From: Geosiphon pyriformis
Taxonomy: Eukaryota; Glomeromycota; Glomeromycetes; Archaeosporales; Geosiphonaceae
Assembly: GCA_016748015.1 (NCBI GenBank)
Contig: JAAOMT010000057.1
Coordinates: 80,763-144,762, forward strand
Reading direction: 5' to 3'
Length of the DNA stretch: 64,000 bases
The notes under the pieces were generated by a model. It was not told the origin of the DNA and did no database searches. It saw only the letters and a list, made by a program, of their open reading frames with translations. How positions within the stretch are numbered: position 1 is the stretch's first letter; each line of letters starts with the position of its first letter. The translations under genes were made by a program, and so were the position numbers. Of the stretch, positions 37,571 through 49,355 are shown in pieces.

Positions 37571-38330
37571 TTACAATTTCAACAGCCACTTCAGCATTTT
37601 ATTAAATAGATTAGAAATTGAAATCATATATAGCAATATTTTTCAAAACAAAACTCCTTAAATTGTTTCTAATTTTATTAAAATTGTAAAATATACTTTT
37701 TTCTAAATCTAAATATTCTGTTTACTACTAAAAACTACCACTTTATTAAAGAAAAACTTTTTCAAATCAACATAAATTTCTTGAAATCCTAACAACAGAG
37801 ATAATTAAAACAATTAATTACTGAATATATTGACATATTCATCAAAAATAACAATAATTTTGGAAAACCCAATATTATATAACATTAAATTTACACAAAA
37901 AATGCTCCACCAAAACAGTGCTGTTAAAAATTTCCAAATATTCTGAAATATTACAAAATTAAAAAAATTTATTAGATTAGTTTTTTATTATTAAAAATTT
38001 ATTAAAGAATTCTTTGAAATTGCAAAACTTCTTAACTACTTAACTAACAAAAATATGTTATATTAATGAACCAATAAACAGCAAAAAGTGTTTGAAACTT
38101 TTAAAACAAAATTAACAAAAGCTTCAGTTTTTGCTTATCCAAATTTTAGCAAACAGTTCTACCTAATCACTAATGTTTTATATACAATATTTGGTACTAT
38201 TTTATTATAATTAGATAATAATAACAATAAATAAGTAATTACATATGCCAGTAAAACACTTAAGCCAACAAAACTCAAATATGGCTTAATTAAATTAAAG
38301 CAACAACTATTATTTGGGCTCCCAAATACT
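37570..38330 (+). pseudogene. RT junction with internal deletion, and RNase H relict, element 2
   Basis: The N-terminal RT linker (ITEYIDIFIKNNNNFGKPNII, near 37830; IYTKNAPPKQ) runs at about 37920 directly into KNFQIF...LKKFIRLVFYY, which in the left-edge copy lies some 660 bp further on, beyond the YLDD box. The fingers, palm and catalytic box are thus absent. RNase H follows with FYLITNVLYTIFGTILL (Asp to Asn at the first catalytic position) and VITYASKTLKPTKLKYG. Confidence 0.75.
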
Positions 38331-38949
38331 TTTAGCAATATCTTAGAAATAAATCTCAATTTGATATTATTATTGATAATATTGGCTTCAAATAGCTTAA
38401 CAAAAAAAACTCTGAACTTAATGCAAAGCAATCCTGATAAACTGATTTTCTAGCTAATTACAAATATATTATACATCACAAATCAAAAAAATTACACACA
38501 AATATTAATAGTCTTTTCAGAATAAAATAAGATTAAAATCAATACTTACTACTTAACAACTCAATAACAACAATCAATTAACAAACAATGAATCTCAAAA
38601 ATTACAACATTAAAAATTATTTAAAAATTCTTATCATGCCAAAAAACTGGTTTCCAATCAAAAAGCAGTAATTACAATATTAATCAAAACAATATTTCTT
38701 ATATTACAACAAAATTTATTATTGAAATTACAAAAACCTAACAAATCTACTTAGATTAATCCAACAAAATAAAAAAAAATCATTTTATATAACATGTACA
38801 CAGATTTTTTATCAACACACTTAAGAAAAAATGGTACAATCTAAAAAACACTTAAATATTATTTTTGGCTATACATGTATCAAAACATTTAATAATATAT
38901 AAAATTATGTAATAGTTGTTAAAAAAAAAAACTCACATTACTGAATCTT

Positions 38950-39790
38950 TAAATCCAATCAAACTTGAACAATCTTTTAACAGAATAAAAATCAATTTAT
39001 TTGGATTATTACTTATTACAACTCAAAAAAACTATTATATTACAGTTGTAGTAGATTATCTTATTAAATAGCCTAAAACCAAAGTTATCTAAAGAACAAA
39101 CACAAAATTAGTAGCAAATTTTATTTACAAAAACATAATTTGTAGACATAGATGTACAATTAAACTTTTATTTAATCAAAAAACACATTTTATAAACAAC
39201 TTAATACAAAAAATTTGCAAACAATTTAATATTAAAAGATTTTTATTATTATTTTATTATTTTTAAACAAATAAATTGATAAAACATTTTAATTAAACAT
39301 TGTGTAAATTATTAACCAAAGTCTTAATTAATTTTGAACAGAAATAAGATATTTTTATTCTATCAGTATTACTAATATATAAAATACTAAAACAAAATAC
39401 TATGAAACATACACCCTTTGATTTGACCTATAAAAAAACAGCAATATTATCAATTAATTTTACTGTAGAAACATATTCAGTACAATCAATTAACCAAAAT
39501 TTTTTTTAAGAGACACTTTAATAAAAAGTTTATACTTTTCTAAGCATCTTAAAAGGAAAAAAACAAATTGTAGCCACTTATATTAAATATTCTTAAGCTT
39601 AACAAAAAAAATAGCATAACAACAAATTGCCACCAGTTACCAATAAATTTAAAATTGGAAACAAAGTTTTCTTACACAAAATTAAGGCTGAAAAACAATA
39701 GAGTGAAAAATTTAAACATAAATAAGACAGACTATTTTATATTTATAAAATTTTAAGCAATAAATCATATAAATTAAGACTTAATAACAA
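38950..39790 (+). pseudogene. Integrase relict of gypsy element 2
   Basis: VVVDYLIK-stop-PKTKVI, FIYKNIICRHRCTIKLLFNQKTHF, NKLIKHFN-stop-TLCKLLTK and a C-terminal NKFKIGNKVFLHK/LNNKVLAKVTHKN-stop-LKHYY mark a DDE integrase with its C-terminal domain. The first Asp is kept; the second reads Asn and the Glu reads Lys, each a G-to-A change. This shows the family's gene order to be PR-dUTPase-RT-RNase H-IN. Confidence 0.8.
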
Positions 39791-40819
39791 AGTTCTAGCA
39801 AAAGTTACACATAAAAATTGATTGAAGCACTATTATTTCAGAAATAATTCTAAATTATTAATTTTACAAATTGTTATACATTTCCCTTTAATTAATCTTA
39901 AAGATATTCCCCAAAATTTAGAATCAATAGTTATGATAAAACAATAATTAAACCTGAATATTTAATTTAACATTATCATAATATTTTTTTTAATAATACA
40001 CAAACATAAAAACAAAAATAGTAAATAATTACAAAAAAAACCACAACTAAAATATATAAAAACACTATATCCAAAAATATTTCTTTATTTTCAAAAAAAA
40101 TTTTCAAATTTTATTCTCAATTTACTTATTTTTATTATAATTATTCTTTAAAACATTTAATAAATATCTTAAAAATTAATGTTAGCATTAAAAACACTTC
40201 TTAATTATCTATAATAATCAATAAAAATCAAATTAATTACACTTAAAAAAAAACTACAATGTCAATAATAAATAATTCTCAAAATTATTACTTATAAAAA
40301 AAACACAAAAAATTTCTCTGAAATCCAATTATCAAAACTTTTAAAACAGACTTTAAAAAAAACTTTTTATTTGCCTCTATTAACATTTTACCAAATGTTA
40401 CAACCTAAACAAAAGTTTTAATTGTTTCTTAATAAACAAAGCCAGGAATATATTCTTATTTTTAGATATTTTCATATTGAAAAAACACTTTATAAACAAA
40501 AACTAGAATTTAAAACAACAAATCTCACTCTTAAAAATATATAAAAACAAATTTACAATGAATTCAAGATGGTAACTGGGCCAATAAACACTTATTACAA
40601 ACTTAGAGCAGTTTTTAGATTCTATAATCTATTTAATACTTGTAAAAATATTCTACAGAATCCAATACTCTAATTAATAAAAATTCAATATATTGACAAA
40701 TTTATAAAACTGAAATTTTAATAATTTTCAGACCAAATTATTTCAATTATTTTAGATCACTATCTTAATATTACAAATAATGATTAGACTTTAACAGAGT
40801 TTAGTTTTAAAAAAAATTA

Positions 40820-41694
40820 TATTACTAGTAAAATCTTAAACATTAAATTAGCATGAAATGATTAATTAGCATATATTAATATTATTTTAATTATCACTTA
40901 TTATTTAATCAAATTATTAAATATTACTATTTAATTAATAATCTGATTTGTACAATAAAAATTAAAATAATCAAAATAACAATACTCCAAACTATGTAAT
41001 ATTCAAGAATTTGTCAAAATTTGCAAAAATTTGTAATAACTTATAGTTTAATAAAATGTATTTTTAATTTATTAAAATTAGAGCAAAAAAAAAGTTCAAG
41101 TTTATAAGTTAGTATTACAATAAATTGTATAAAAAAAAAGCTTCTTTCTTTAAAAAAAATGTATTTTATTATAAATATCTTTTCTAAAATTTATTTTTAT
41201 TAGTACAATTCAAAATAAAAATATACTTTAAAAACTAATTTTTGAAATAATTATACTTAATATTTCCTAAAACCCAAACTAACTTTTTTGAAATTGATTA
41301 ACTACCAATTTTAGTAAATTGTTAGTAATTTCAGGTTTGGATCAGAAACAATTTTCTTAACAAAATTCTATTTTTTTTATTATAATTATTAAGGTAGCTT
41401 ACAGACAAAATTCTTGTATAAAAGTTGACTTTTATAACAAAATAACTACAATTTTAATAAACTTCTAAACAAGCAATTTTTAAAAAAGAATTAATGTTTA
41501 CTACAACATAACTATACAAAATAACTGGCACAAAATTGACTATTTTATTTATAAGTCCAGTAGTTCAAATTATAAGAGATAATTTAAAGATAAATTCAGT
41601 TATTAAAGATTTATTAGCTTTTAATAATTACAAATTAACAGCAAATAAACATTAATAACATTAAAAAAAAAAAGACCAAAAACCTCTGATAATA
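40820..41694 (+). repeat. 3' LTR of gypsy element 2
   Basis: About 875 bp, starting TATTACTAGTA and ending CTCTGATAATA. It is shorter than the 5' LTR because of small internal deletions in the U3 region. Gag sequence of element 1 (TAACAAGCATTC) follows at once. Confidence 0.82.
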
Positions 41695-41989
41695 CTAACA
41701 AGCATTCAAAAATATATTTTAGAACAGTTTACTAACAATTATATTTTTATTACTCTCTGAAACCAATTTTAAATTATTAATCAAGAACTTTCTAAATCTA
41801 TTATAACCTATTTTGAAAAATTCAACAAACTTTTTAGATGTATTTGCCAATTAAAAACCAATAACTATTACTCTAATGCTCAAATTTTAGATTAATTTAT
41901 TGTTAAACTAAAGAATAAACTTATCAAAAAAGTTTATTTATATGTTTTAAAAAATTTAATTACAGCTATTTAATATGCTAAGACTTATT

Positions 41990-42382
41990 GCAATTAACTT
42001 TGGTAAATACAAACTGTGCTTTTTTTTTGGTTTGGATGGAAACATATATATTAGTATAGACATTTAGTGTTGTTTTATCTGGCCTAAGTGACTGACTACA
42101 TGTAGTAAAAGTATGAGCTATATATAGTTTAAGCCACTTAGTTTGGTTTTATGTACTAAATAGCAGTTAAACTATATTTATTAAATATTAATAAAAAAAA
42201 TTGGTTTACTATTATATTTTTCATAGCTGAATATAATAATATATATATATTTTTTTTTTATGTATTTAATGAGTAAAGCCCAACTGTTGTCTAGTATACA
42301 GAGCCAAACTAAGAGGCCCAAACTAAATACAGCTCATGCACTTACTATATATGGCTAGCCACTCAGGTCAGACAAGGCAACA
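41990..42382 (-). other. Probable 3' UTR and A-tail of LINE C
   Basis: The segment has higher GC than the block to its left and no reading frame. On the minus strand it follows the ORF2 stop. Near 42017-42025 it shows a run of nine A (minus strand), which may be the LINE's tail; gag of gypsy element 1 ends just beyond at about 41990. Confidence 0.45.
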
Positions 42383-45099
42383 CTATACATTTATAACAAC
42401 ACGAAGATTGAAATCCAAACCAGAAAAGAAAAGACTAGGTCTACAATGGCCAAAGCTAACAGAAAATGAATCCAAAACACCAAGCATCTGAACTATGTCA
42501 TTAGACAATACAGCTGTCCTGCAATGTGACAAACCTGATATCACCTCATTGTCCCCAACTGAACCAACCTTCTTCATGCTCATCCTATAACTAGATCTTA
42601 CCAGTCAAACCCTACAATGGTACATCTCAGCAACACTTCTCACAAAATTGACAACAATGCCAACAGCCATCTTCCTGTTCTTAAGGACCTCTACAGTCTC
42701 TAAGCACCAATCACTCATGACAAATCTCTTACACATAGCTGAATACAAGCTGATATCTGAGGAACAACAACCGAAAAACCATAGAACAGCAGAAGAGGGC
42801 GAGACATAAGAACTCATTAAGGAAACCCAAAATACAGTGGTCTCAGCAAGGATCTCATTATAGACATCAGCATTTATAGCACAAGAAAACACATGATTAG
42901 GCAACTTCACCTCCCTACACAATAAGCACAATATACCAGAATAATTTTTGTCATACAATCTCTTTCGAACAACCACAGGGAGGTGATGGTGCACAGCTTT
43001 CATTAAATAAAACTGCAGCACAGAAGACTTCCAGCTAATAGACCCAGCAAGCATGTGTGAGTCAGGGTGCCACACTCTTGAGATAGCACTCCAGTTCACA
43101 TATTTAATCAAACTACTCTGAATTACATTATGGTCAGGCCCAGTCTCCCAATGTATACGGCACACAGACCTAAACATATTTCTAACAAAATGGCAGACAT
43201 TGTCAGACATGACTGAACCTTCAGCAATCAAAAGCCATTCTCGTACTTCAACAGACAAAGAAAACTGAGAACATATAACAACACCAGCAGCAGCATCAGC
43301 TTTAATGTTGCCACCAATACCAGAATAACCTTTAACTTTTATTCAACTCATGCTTAAATTTTTCTTCCTAACCAAATTAAAAATGTGACATCTTTTCACC
43401 CAGCATAGAGCTCGGAAGTCAGACACCAGAAGAAACAACTCAGATACACATGTATCAATAGCAGCTTGGCTGTCAAGGTGTACTAACACTGCACTAAAAA
43501 AAGAAACACATTCTAACACCAAAGTGACAGCCTACAACTCGGTCAAGGTGGAAGACAATAAACCACAGACCCTAACACTAATTCTACAGTCGATAGTAGG
43601 AAAGTATGCAGCAGCACCACCAGCAACACCAGAAGAGCCATAATCTTTCAACGAACCATCCGTATAAATCACAAAAAAACCAGACCATAACTTATGTAAA
43701 CTACTATGCAAATCAGAAAATTCTTTAGAAGCCAGAATGTTCAAACCAGAAAGCTGATCAGCCCTAGTCAGACCAGATGACAAAGCACCATCATCATGCA
43801 AAAACCTAGATGTAATTTCAAACCAATAAGGGACAAATTCTCTTGGGTCAAGCTTCTTTCACTAGCAAAAAGTTTTCCAATCCATCACACAACCCTTCTT
43901 ATCAAGCAACCTATTTCCAAAGACAACACCAAATTGCTTCAAAGAACAAACAAAACCAAAGTAAGAAGTGCTCTCCAGTATCAATGACATAAGAAAATTA
44001 CCAGGACTATAGAAAACACAAGACAAGTTATTTGTCAGGGATAGCTCATTACCCAAAAAAATCTTAACCACACCAGCCAAAAAATTGTTCACAGGGCTGA
44101 CTCACAACCTGACAGGAAACTGCAGGGGATTCAAAGAAGCCCAATCCAGAACCTGCAAATCCAGGAATCTATAATCAAACAAACGCCCCAAAATGCTTGA
44201 AGCATTAGAAAATACAATCACAGCAGCCAATTTGCTCTTAGTCTGTATCTGCTTGAAAGATTTCAGGCCATACAATGAGAGGTGATGCAAGGCAGCATCA
44301 AAAAAATCATGAGGAAGACTAGCTTTAAGTTTAAGGCTCTTTCTGACCAAGGCATCCCACTTGCGACATACATTTGAAGAAACAAAGCTGAATTGAGTAC
44401 AATAGTTGACAATAGACTGCAAAATGGCTGACACCAAATATGAGAATTGCTTGTCTGTGATAGTCTTCCTAAGCACTACATTGACAAAAAAACAAACATC
44501 CAAATAAGCCTTGGCCAAACTAGGCTTAGACAAACTCTTTGTCAACAAAAAAATCTCCAAATATCTGTGTGTTTCACCCTTCTTGGCAATAGAAATTGGC
44601 TGTCCATTAATATTAAGAGAAGCAATCTTAACACCTTGATTAATAGAAATGGCCACAGTTTTCTCATTATTGATGGAAATATCATTAATCATAAAGAATT
44701 CACTAGCAATGTTTAAGACATACTGCATTAATGCTTGGCAATCCTCGACCCAAATGGTATTATCAACAAATACACTAGCTGCAAAAAAAGAAGACATCTC
44801 ACTACCACTTTTGACTCTGCCTGATTTAGCCACAAACTTAGTATCAATCGAGTATCCACATAAATGCTCATGTCTTTTGATTTTACACAATAGCAGATCA
44901 TAAAAAATCCTCTATAGAAGGAGTGAAAAAACCTCACTCTGATATAAATCATCATGCACCCTATAACTATTTGAGAGGCCAAAATCAGTTATCACTCTGT
45001 TAATTCTATTCCCATAAATGCTGCCAAAAAACTTGATGTACCTGTCACACATCTTGATATGTCATAAGCTGGCCTCAAGATAGTGCCAACTAACAGAGT

Positions 45100-45447
45100 C
45101 ATATGCCTTATGCATATCTTGCAAAACCAACTAAAGTTCCTTATTCTTCTCAAGAGCATCTTCAACCACTGACCCAACAGCAAACACTGGAGTCTGAGTA
45201 GAGGTACTCTTTAACATTGAAAAATTGTTGCTGCAAAGGACAGCAAACTTGCTACAAGCAAAAGAAATTGTATCCGAGAGTATTTTGGAGAGAATTTTTC
45301 TAGCCGTCTCAATTAAAACAATAAGGCAGGTATTCATGAGAACTCCATCCCAATCATAAGATTTAGGAATCATTGAGACCCATGCTCTTCTCCACAAAAC
45401 AAGCACTGCACTAACAAAGAGACATTTATTTAATAGCACCAAAAAGC
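45100..45447. repeat. Left copy of 348-bp exact duplication at the gap
   Basis: Starts CATATGCCTTATGC and ends ACCAAAAAGC. Identical, as far as I could read, to 45468-45815. It encodes the same stretch of LINE RT (SYDWDGVLMNT to ALEKNKEL) as the right copy, and only one copy is needed for a continuous ORF2. Confidence 0.9.
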
Positions 45448-45467
45448 NNNNNNNNNNNNNNNNNNNN
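45448..45467. other. Assembly gap (20 N)
   Basis: Twenty N bases lie inside LINE C ORF2. The 348 bp to the left (45100-45447) and the 348 bp to the right (45468-45815) are the same sequence. A gap bounded by identical sequence is the usual trace of an undetected contig overlap. Confidence 0.97.
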
Positions 45468-45815
45468 CATATGCCTTATGCATATCTTGCAAAACCAACT
45501 AAAGTTCCTTATTCTTCTCAAGAGCATCTTCAACCACTGACCCAACAGCAAACACTGGAGTCTGAGTAGAGGTACTCTTTAACATTGAAAAATTGTTGCT
45601 GCAAAGGACAGCAAACTTGCTACAAGCAAAAGAAATTGTATCCGAGAGTATTTTGGAGAGAATTTTTCTAGCCGTCTCAATTAAAACAATAAGGCAGGTA
45701 TTCATGAGAACTCCATCCCAATCATAAGATTTAGGAATCATTGAGACCCATGCTCTTCTCCACAAAACAAGCACTGCACTAACAAAGAGACATTTATTTA
45801 ATAGCACCAAAAAGC
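45468..45815. repeat. Right copy of 348-bp exact duplication at the gap
   Basis: Same 348 bp as 45100-45447, directly after the N run. Upstream ORF2 coding (minus strand, from 45975) enters this copy. The coding downstream of it (DMHKAYDSVSWHY) is attached only to the left copy, which fits one true copy. Confidence 0.9.
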
Positions 45816-47395
45816 ACTCTGTCACTCTCTCACCACCATGCTTCCAAAGTTCATTTGGGATGCCAGACAAGCCAGCAGCTTTGCCATCAGGCAGACCACC
45901 AACAACTAAGAGCAACTTACCCATGCTTATCACATTTATCACACCAGAAAAAGCATCATTCTGAACATAGTCCAAAGATGCATACTGGCAAGCTTAGAGA
46001 TCAGACAGTGCAGAAGGCACCACATGTTTTTTCATTCAACATTCCATGATCCTGTCAACATTCAATCTCACATTTTCTGAATCCAACACCAGCTCATCAT
46101 CAACCACCAAGTGATCCAATACTACCTTCCAAAAGGGTCTGTCTAAAACACTTCTGATTATACTGCTCTGCATTTCTCAATAGCTGCTCTGATAGAAACC
46201 TCTTGCACAAATTTCGATTTGTACATTTTAGACTTTGTGTATCCTCTCCTGAGAACCAACAAATACTTAAAAATGTCCATCAAATTTCAACCAGCATGAA
46301 TTATGTCCCTTAACATGAGAGCTTTATCAGCATCCAAAGTTGACCATTTCCTTACAAGATGATCAAACCCAAAAGCATTATCGGATTTCAACTTTTTGAC
46401 AATCTTGGCAATCAACAGCTCCAGCCCCAAAAACTTAGAAAACTGCTTATTTTTTAAACACTGAAAATCACTGAACCATTGCCTAGAAAAGACCTCCTCT
46501 TCCAGTAGTGACCACATAGCATCCAAATCATGATCTGCAGCTGTGACAAGAAACCTATTCTTTATTACCAGAATTTTTGAGGAAGAGCAATCTTTAAAGC
46601 AAAACCATCCAATACTGTCCACATCTTTAATTTTGAATTTCCATTGATTTTTGTTAGCCTGTTTGTGCAAACTATTCAATTGAACATCCAAGAGCCCACC
46701 CAGACCAACTGACATTACCACAGCATTATGATCCATATTAAGGAAATCAGAAACAGAACCAACCCATTGTTCCACAACAGCAGAAGATAAACTCCCATTA
46801 ACAAAAATGTAATCAATGGTCCTCTCAACACCTTTCGAATTGCACCACATAAGAGCCTTAACTAAATGATGGTTATTAAATGAATTAATCAAACCCAAAC
46901 TTGAACAGAACTTGAAACTCACACTTCTTCCAGAATCATACTCATTAAAATCCCCACCCAATACCACAAAAGTGCTGGTGTTAACAGTCTTAGCAATGAT
47001 AGAATTAATCTTAGATGCTTGTCCAAGACGGACACCAGCAAAAGCACCAGCATACAAACTGAGAACAGTCACCAAAAGCTTGCCCTTAAACAGAAGCCAC
47101 ACCAAAATAACCTGACCAGGAACCACCTCAACTTTAGAAACATGACAAGCCAAAGAATTGTTCATGACAATAACAACACCAGCACCAAGATATCCAACAT
47201 TCAGACCAGAAGTAAAGATCCGAACTCCATCATATTTATCCTTGATCCAAAGCCCAAAGGAAGACCTCAACTTAGTCTCAGTAATAAAAGAAACCATATT
47301 TCCAGAACTTATATGTTAGCGAACAACATCCACTTGCTTTGTAGGAACATTGATACCCTAAACATTGCATGTAGCAAATTTCCAAACCAAACCAC

Positions 47396-49355
47396 TTATT
47401 GAGACAAAGAAAGTAATAGGAAACCAGAACCAGAACACAAATGATCCAATCTGATCAACACTGAACTAATTGAAGCTTCCAAAGATGTTAACTTCAACTC
47501 CAGTCCATCCATTTTGGTGGTTAGAATCTTGGAGCTACTCGAACTGAAACCAGAAGTACCATTGACAACAGCAGAAAGAGAGGGAGCAGAAGGCTCTAGT
47601 GCACCATCCAAAACCATATCTGAGTGAGATTCTGGAGCCAAAGATGTAGAAACTGCCAAAGAAATCCCATGAGAAACAGATGGTAAAGGCACTAAATCTA
47701 CAAAGCTCAACTTTCTCATTATATCTAAAACCTGATTGGTCAAAAGCTCCAAAAACCATTCCATAAATGCCAAGCGATCAATTAAACCAGAGACACCACA
47801 AAGATTAACACTGTTAAAAGAAGACCCAGCACCAAAAAAAGATTTAGTACCAAGAGACAAACCAACACTTAAAGGAGATGAAGACCCCAAAAGAGAAGAG
47901 AAACCACCCGCAACTTGAGCCCAAGTTTTGCCACTAAAAGAAGTTGGACGAATAATAGGCGCCTGCTTTTTCTTATAAATGTTGGCCAGGCAAACCCAAT
48001 CATGATCAGTCACCACCCACTTTCAATGAACTCCAGAATTCTCACCAACTGAACATACATCAGAAACATGACCAAATTGTTTACATTTAGCACAACAAGC
48101 CAAAGAAAGACCAGCCCATTGCAAATTCACACTCTTAAAAACTGGAACAGAACCAATAGCAGCCAATTTAGATGCCTCATTATCAAAACACACTATCACA
48201 CATCTATCATGTACATATGAACTAGGATTATGGCCAATAAAACAAGTTCTTCTACCATATGATTCCAACAAATCAGAAAGATTATAAGCTGTCATACCAA
48301 CAGGAAGAGTAGAAAGCAATGCCTGATGTAGAAACCCATAATTGCTTGTCATTAACGGCTTTTGTCACACAAACAGAATCTTTTCTTATGAAGATAGACC
48401 ATTTAACTGCGACCAAATCAGCTATTTTAGATGACTCAAATTCCACCAAAGCTTTTTGCCACAGACCAATCAGTTGTATTTTGATTGATACAATCTTTCC
48501 AAACTTAGAAAAAACAGATTTTACAGCCGATTTGAGAAGATCGACCAGAATTTCCTTAACAACAATTTCCTTATCTAAATGACTGCTAACCTTTTTGAGA
48601 ATATTATTTACCACAATATTCTCACAAATTGCCAATTTTTTTGCCTTATTCATGCTAAATTCAGAAGTGAATAAAGATCTGATAATCCCTGGGAATTTTG
48701 AGGAAGTAGAAACGCCCCCAAAACCATCCACATGATAGAAATTTTTTTTCACACAAATCAACTTATTACCAACTGTCTTACCAGGAACAGCTGAAAGTTT
48801 AATATCAAATACAAAAGATTTCAAAAAATTGAAGTTCCATTTCTCCGGGGCATATGATTCAAATGGCAACAGCTTATTAGATCCCAAAACCATGTGAGGA
48901 GAAAAAACCATTACATTATTATTGTCATCACTCAAACAGTTAAACAAGAGTTGCTTCAGCAGGTTTCTCAACACATATGTTTGGGTGCGAGTTTTTCTTG
49001 GTATAGTTTTGTTCATATTGTTGTCCTCACCTGACTCCACATAGCTGGTTTCTTTGGCTACCATGTTCGCCATATTTTCAACATCTGAGCTATTACCCAC
49101 ACTGCTAGTGATACTGCCAACTTCATTGCCCCAGAACACTGCAGGCTTGATGCTAGCATCACCAATATCTTCCAAGCTCAGAGGTCCTGCAGACAAGTCA
49201 ATTACATTGCCGGCCACACTCTTTTTTGGTTTTTTGTATGATGCACTATGGGAGTAGACAGTATCTAATCGATTCTTTTTAGCATTTAGGTGGGTCCCCA
49301 AACCAGCCAAAACTGAGCCAGAACCACCAGCAGATGAGCCTACTGGTTCCATCAT
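47396..49355 (-). pseudogene. LINE C ORF1 (RRM-like and CCHC RNA-binding protein)
   Basis: The chosen start is the ATG at 49355 (MMEPVGSSAGG), which follows about 95 bp of probable 5' UTR. A Ser/Gly-rich and Lys-rich N-terminus is followed by an RRM-like fold (about 48620-48400: EILVDLLKSAVKSVFSKFGKIVSIKIQ split by a few residues, then GLWQKALVEFE). A short deletion shifts the frame near 48325. Then come a CCHC knuckle, CAKCKQFGHVSDVC (about 48096-48052), a TGA near 48023 and a Ser/Leu-rich C-terminal half ending at 47396. ORF1 proteins coat LINE RNA and act as nucleic-acid chaperones. Two lesions make this copy non-functional. Confidence 0.82.

Larger units (their letters stand above)
32647..41694 (+). 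mobile_element. Gypsy element 2: full-length but decayed, nested in element 1 gag
   Basis: It has LTRs at both ends (32647-33588 and 40820-41694), with the target duplicated as CTGG (32643-32646) and CTAA (41695-41698); the difference fits two G-to-A changes. Interior order on the plus strand is gag, knuckle, protease, Cys-rich, dUTPase, a truncated RT junction, RNase H and integrase. Segment by segment it matches the left-edge element and supplies the integrase that the left-edge copy lacks in this window. The RT core is deleted at about 37920. All open frames are short and broken. Confidence 0.88.
25329..41990 (+). mobile_element. Gypsy element 1, split by two later insertions
   Basis: Same family as the left-edge element but deeply decayed and on the plus strand. 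Its pieces are LTR plus first half of gag (25329-27144), a 107-bp gag piece (32540-32646) and a last gag piece (41695 to about 41990). Read together, these three pieces give a co-linear Gag core. The gaps are filled by an inner LTR element and by gypsy element 2. After about 41990 the gag stops abruptly; protease, RT and integrase of this copy are missing. Confidence 0.8.
42383..47395 (-). pseudogene. LINE C ORF2 (APE endonuclease, RT, RNase H, CCHC)
   Basis: The endonuclease (47395-46600) shows TETKLR, LGGDFNE, TIDYIFVNGS and SDFLNMDHNAV. The frame shifts near 46180 and crosses a 20-N gap. RT follows: LPDGKAAGLSGIPNELWKHG, IALIE-like LIVLIETARKILSKIL, and a box at 44770-44759 reading FVDN (an active LINE has two Asp). 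RNase H reads YTDGSL, ELQAVTLVLE, LDSQAAI and KGYSGIGGNIKAD; His to Tyr fits C-to-T. CLLCREVKLPNHVFSC is the C-terminal CCHC. The TGA near 42605 is an in-frame lesion, because the same frame runs on to the natural stop at 42383. Confidence 0.88.

Noticed and set aside
42605-43258. 217-codon frame considered as a separate host gene
   Set aside because: In frame with RNase H upstream and the 42383-42583 tail downstream; it is the LINE C ORF2 C-terminus with the CCHC motif.
45100-45815. 348-bp repeat considered as a real tandem duplication in LINE C
   Set aside because: It is exact in an otherwise mutated element and split by a fixed-length N run, so an assembly artefact is simpler.
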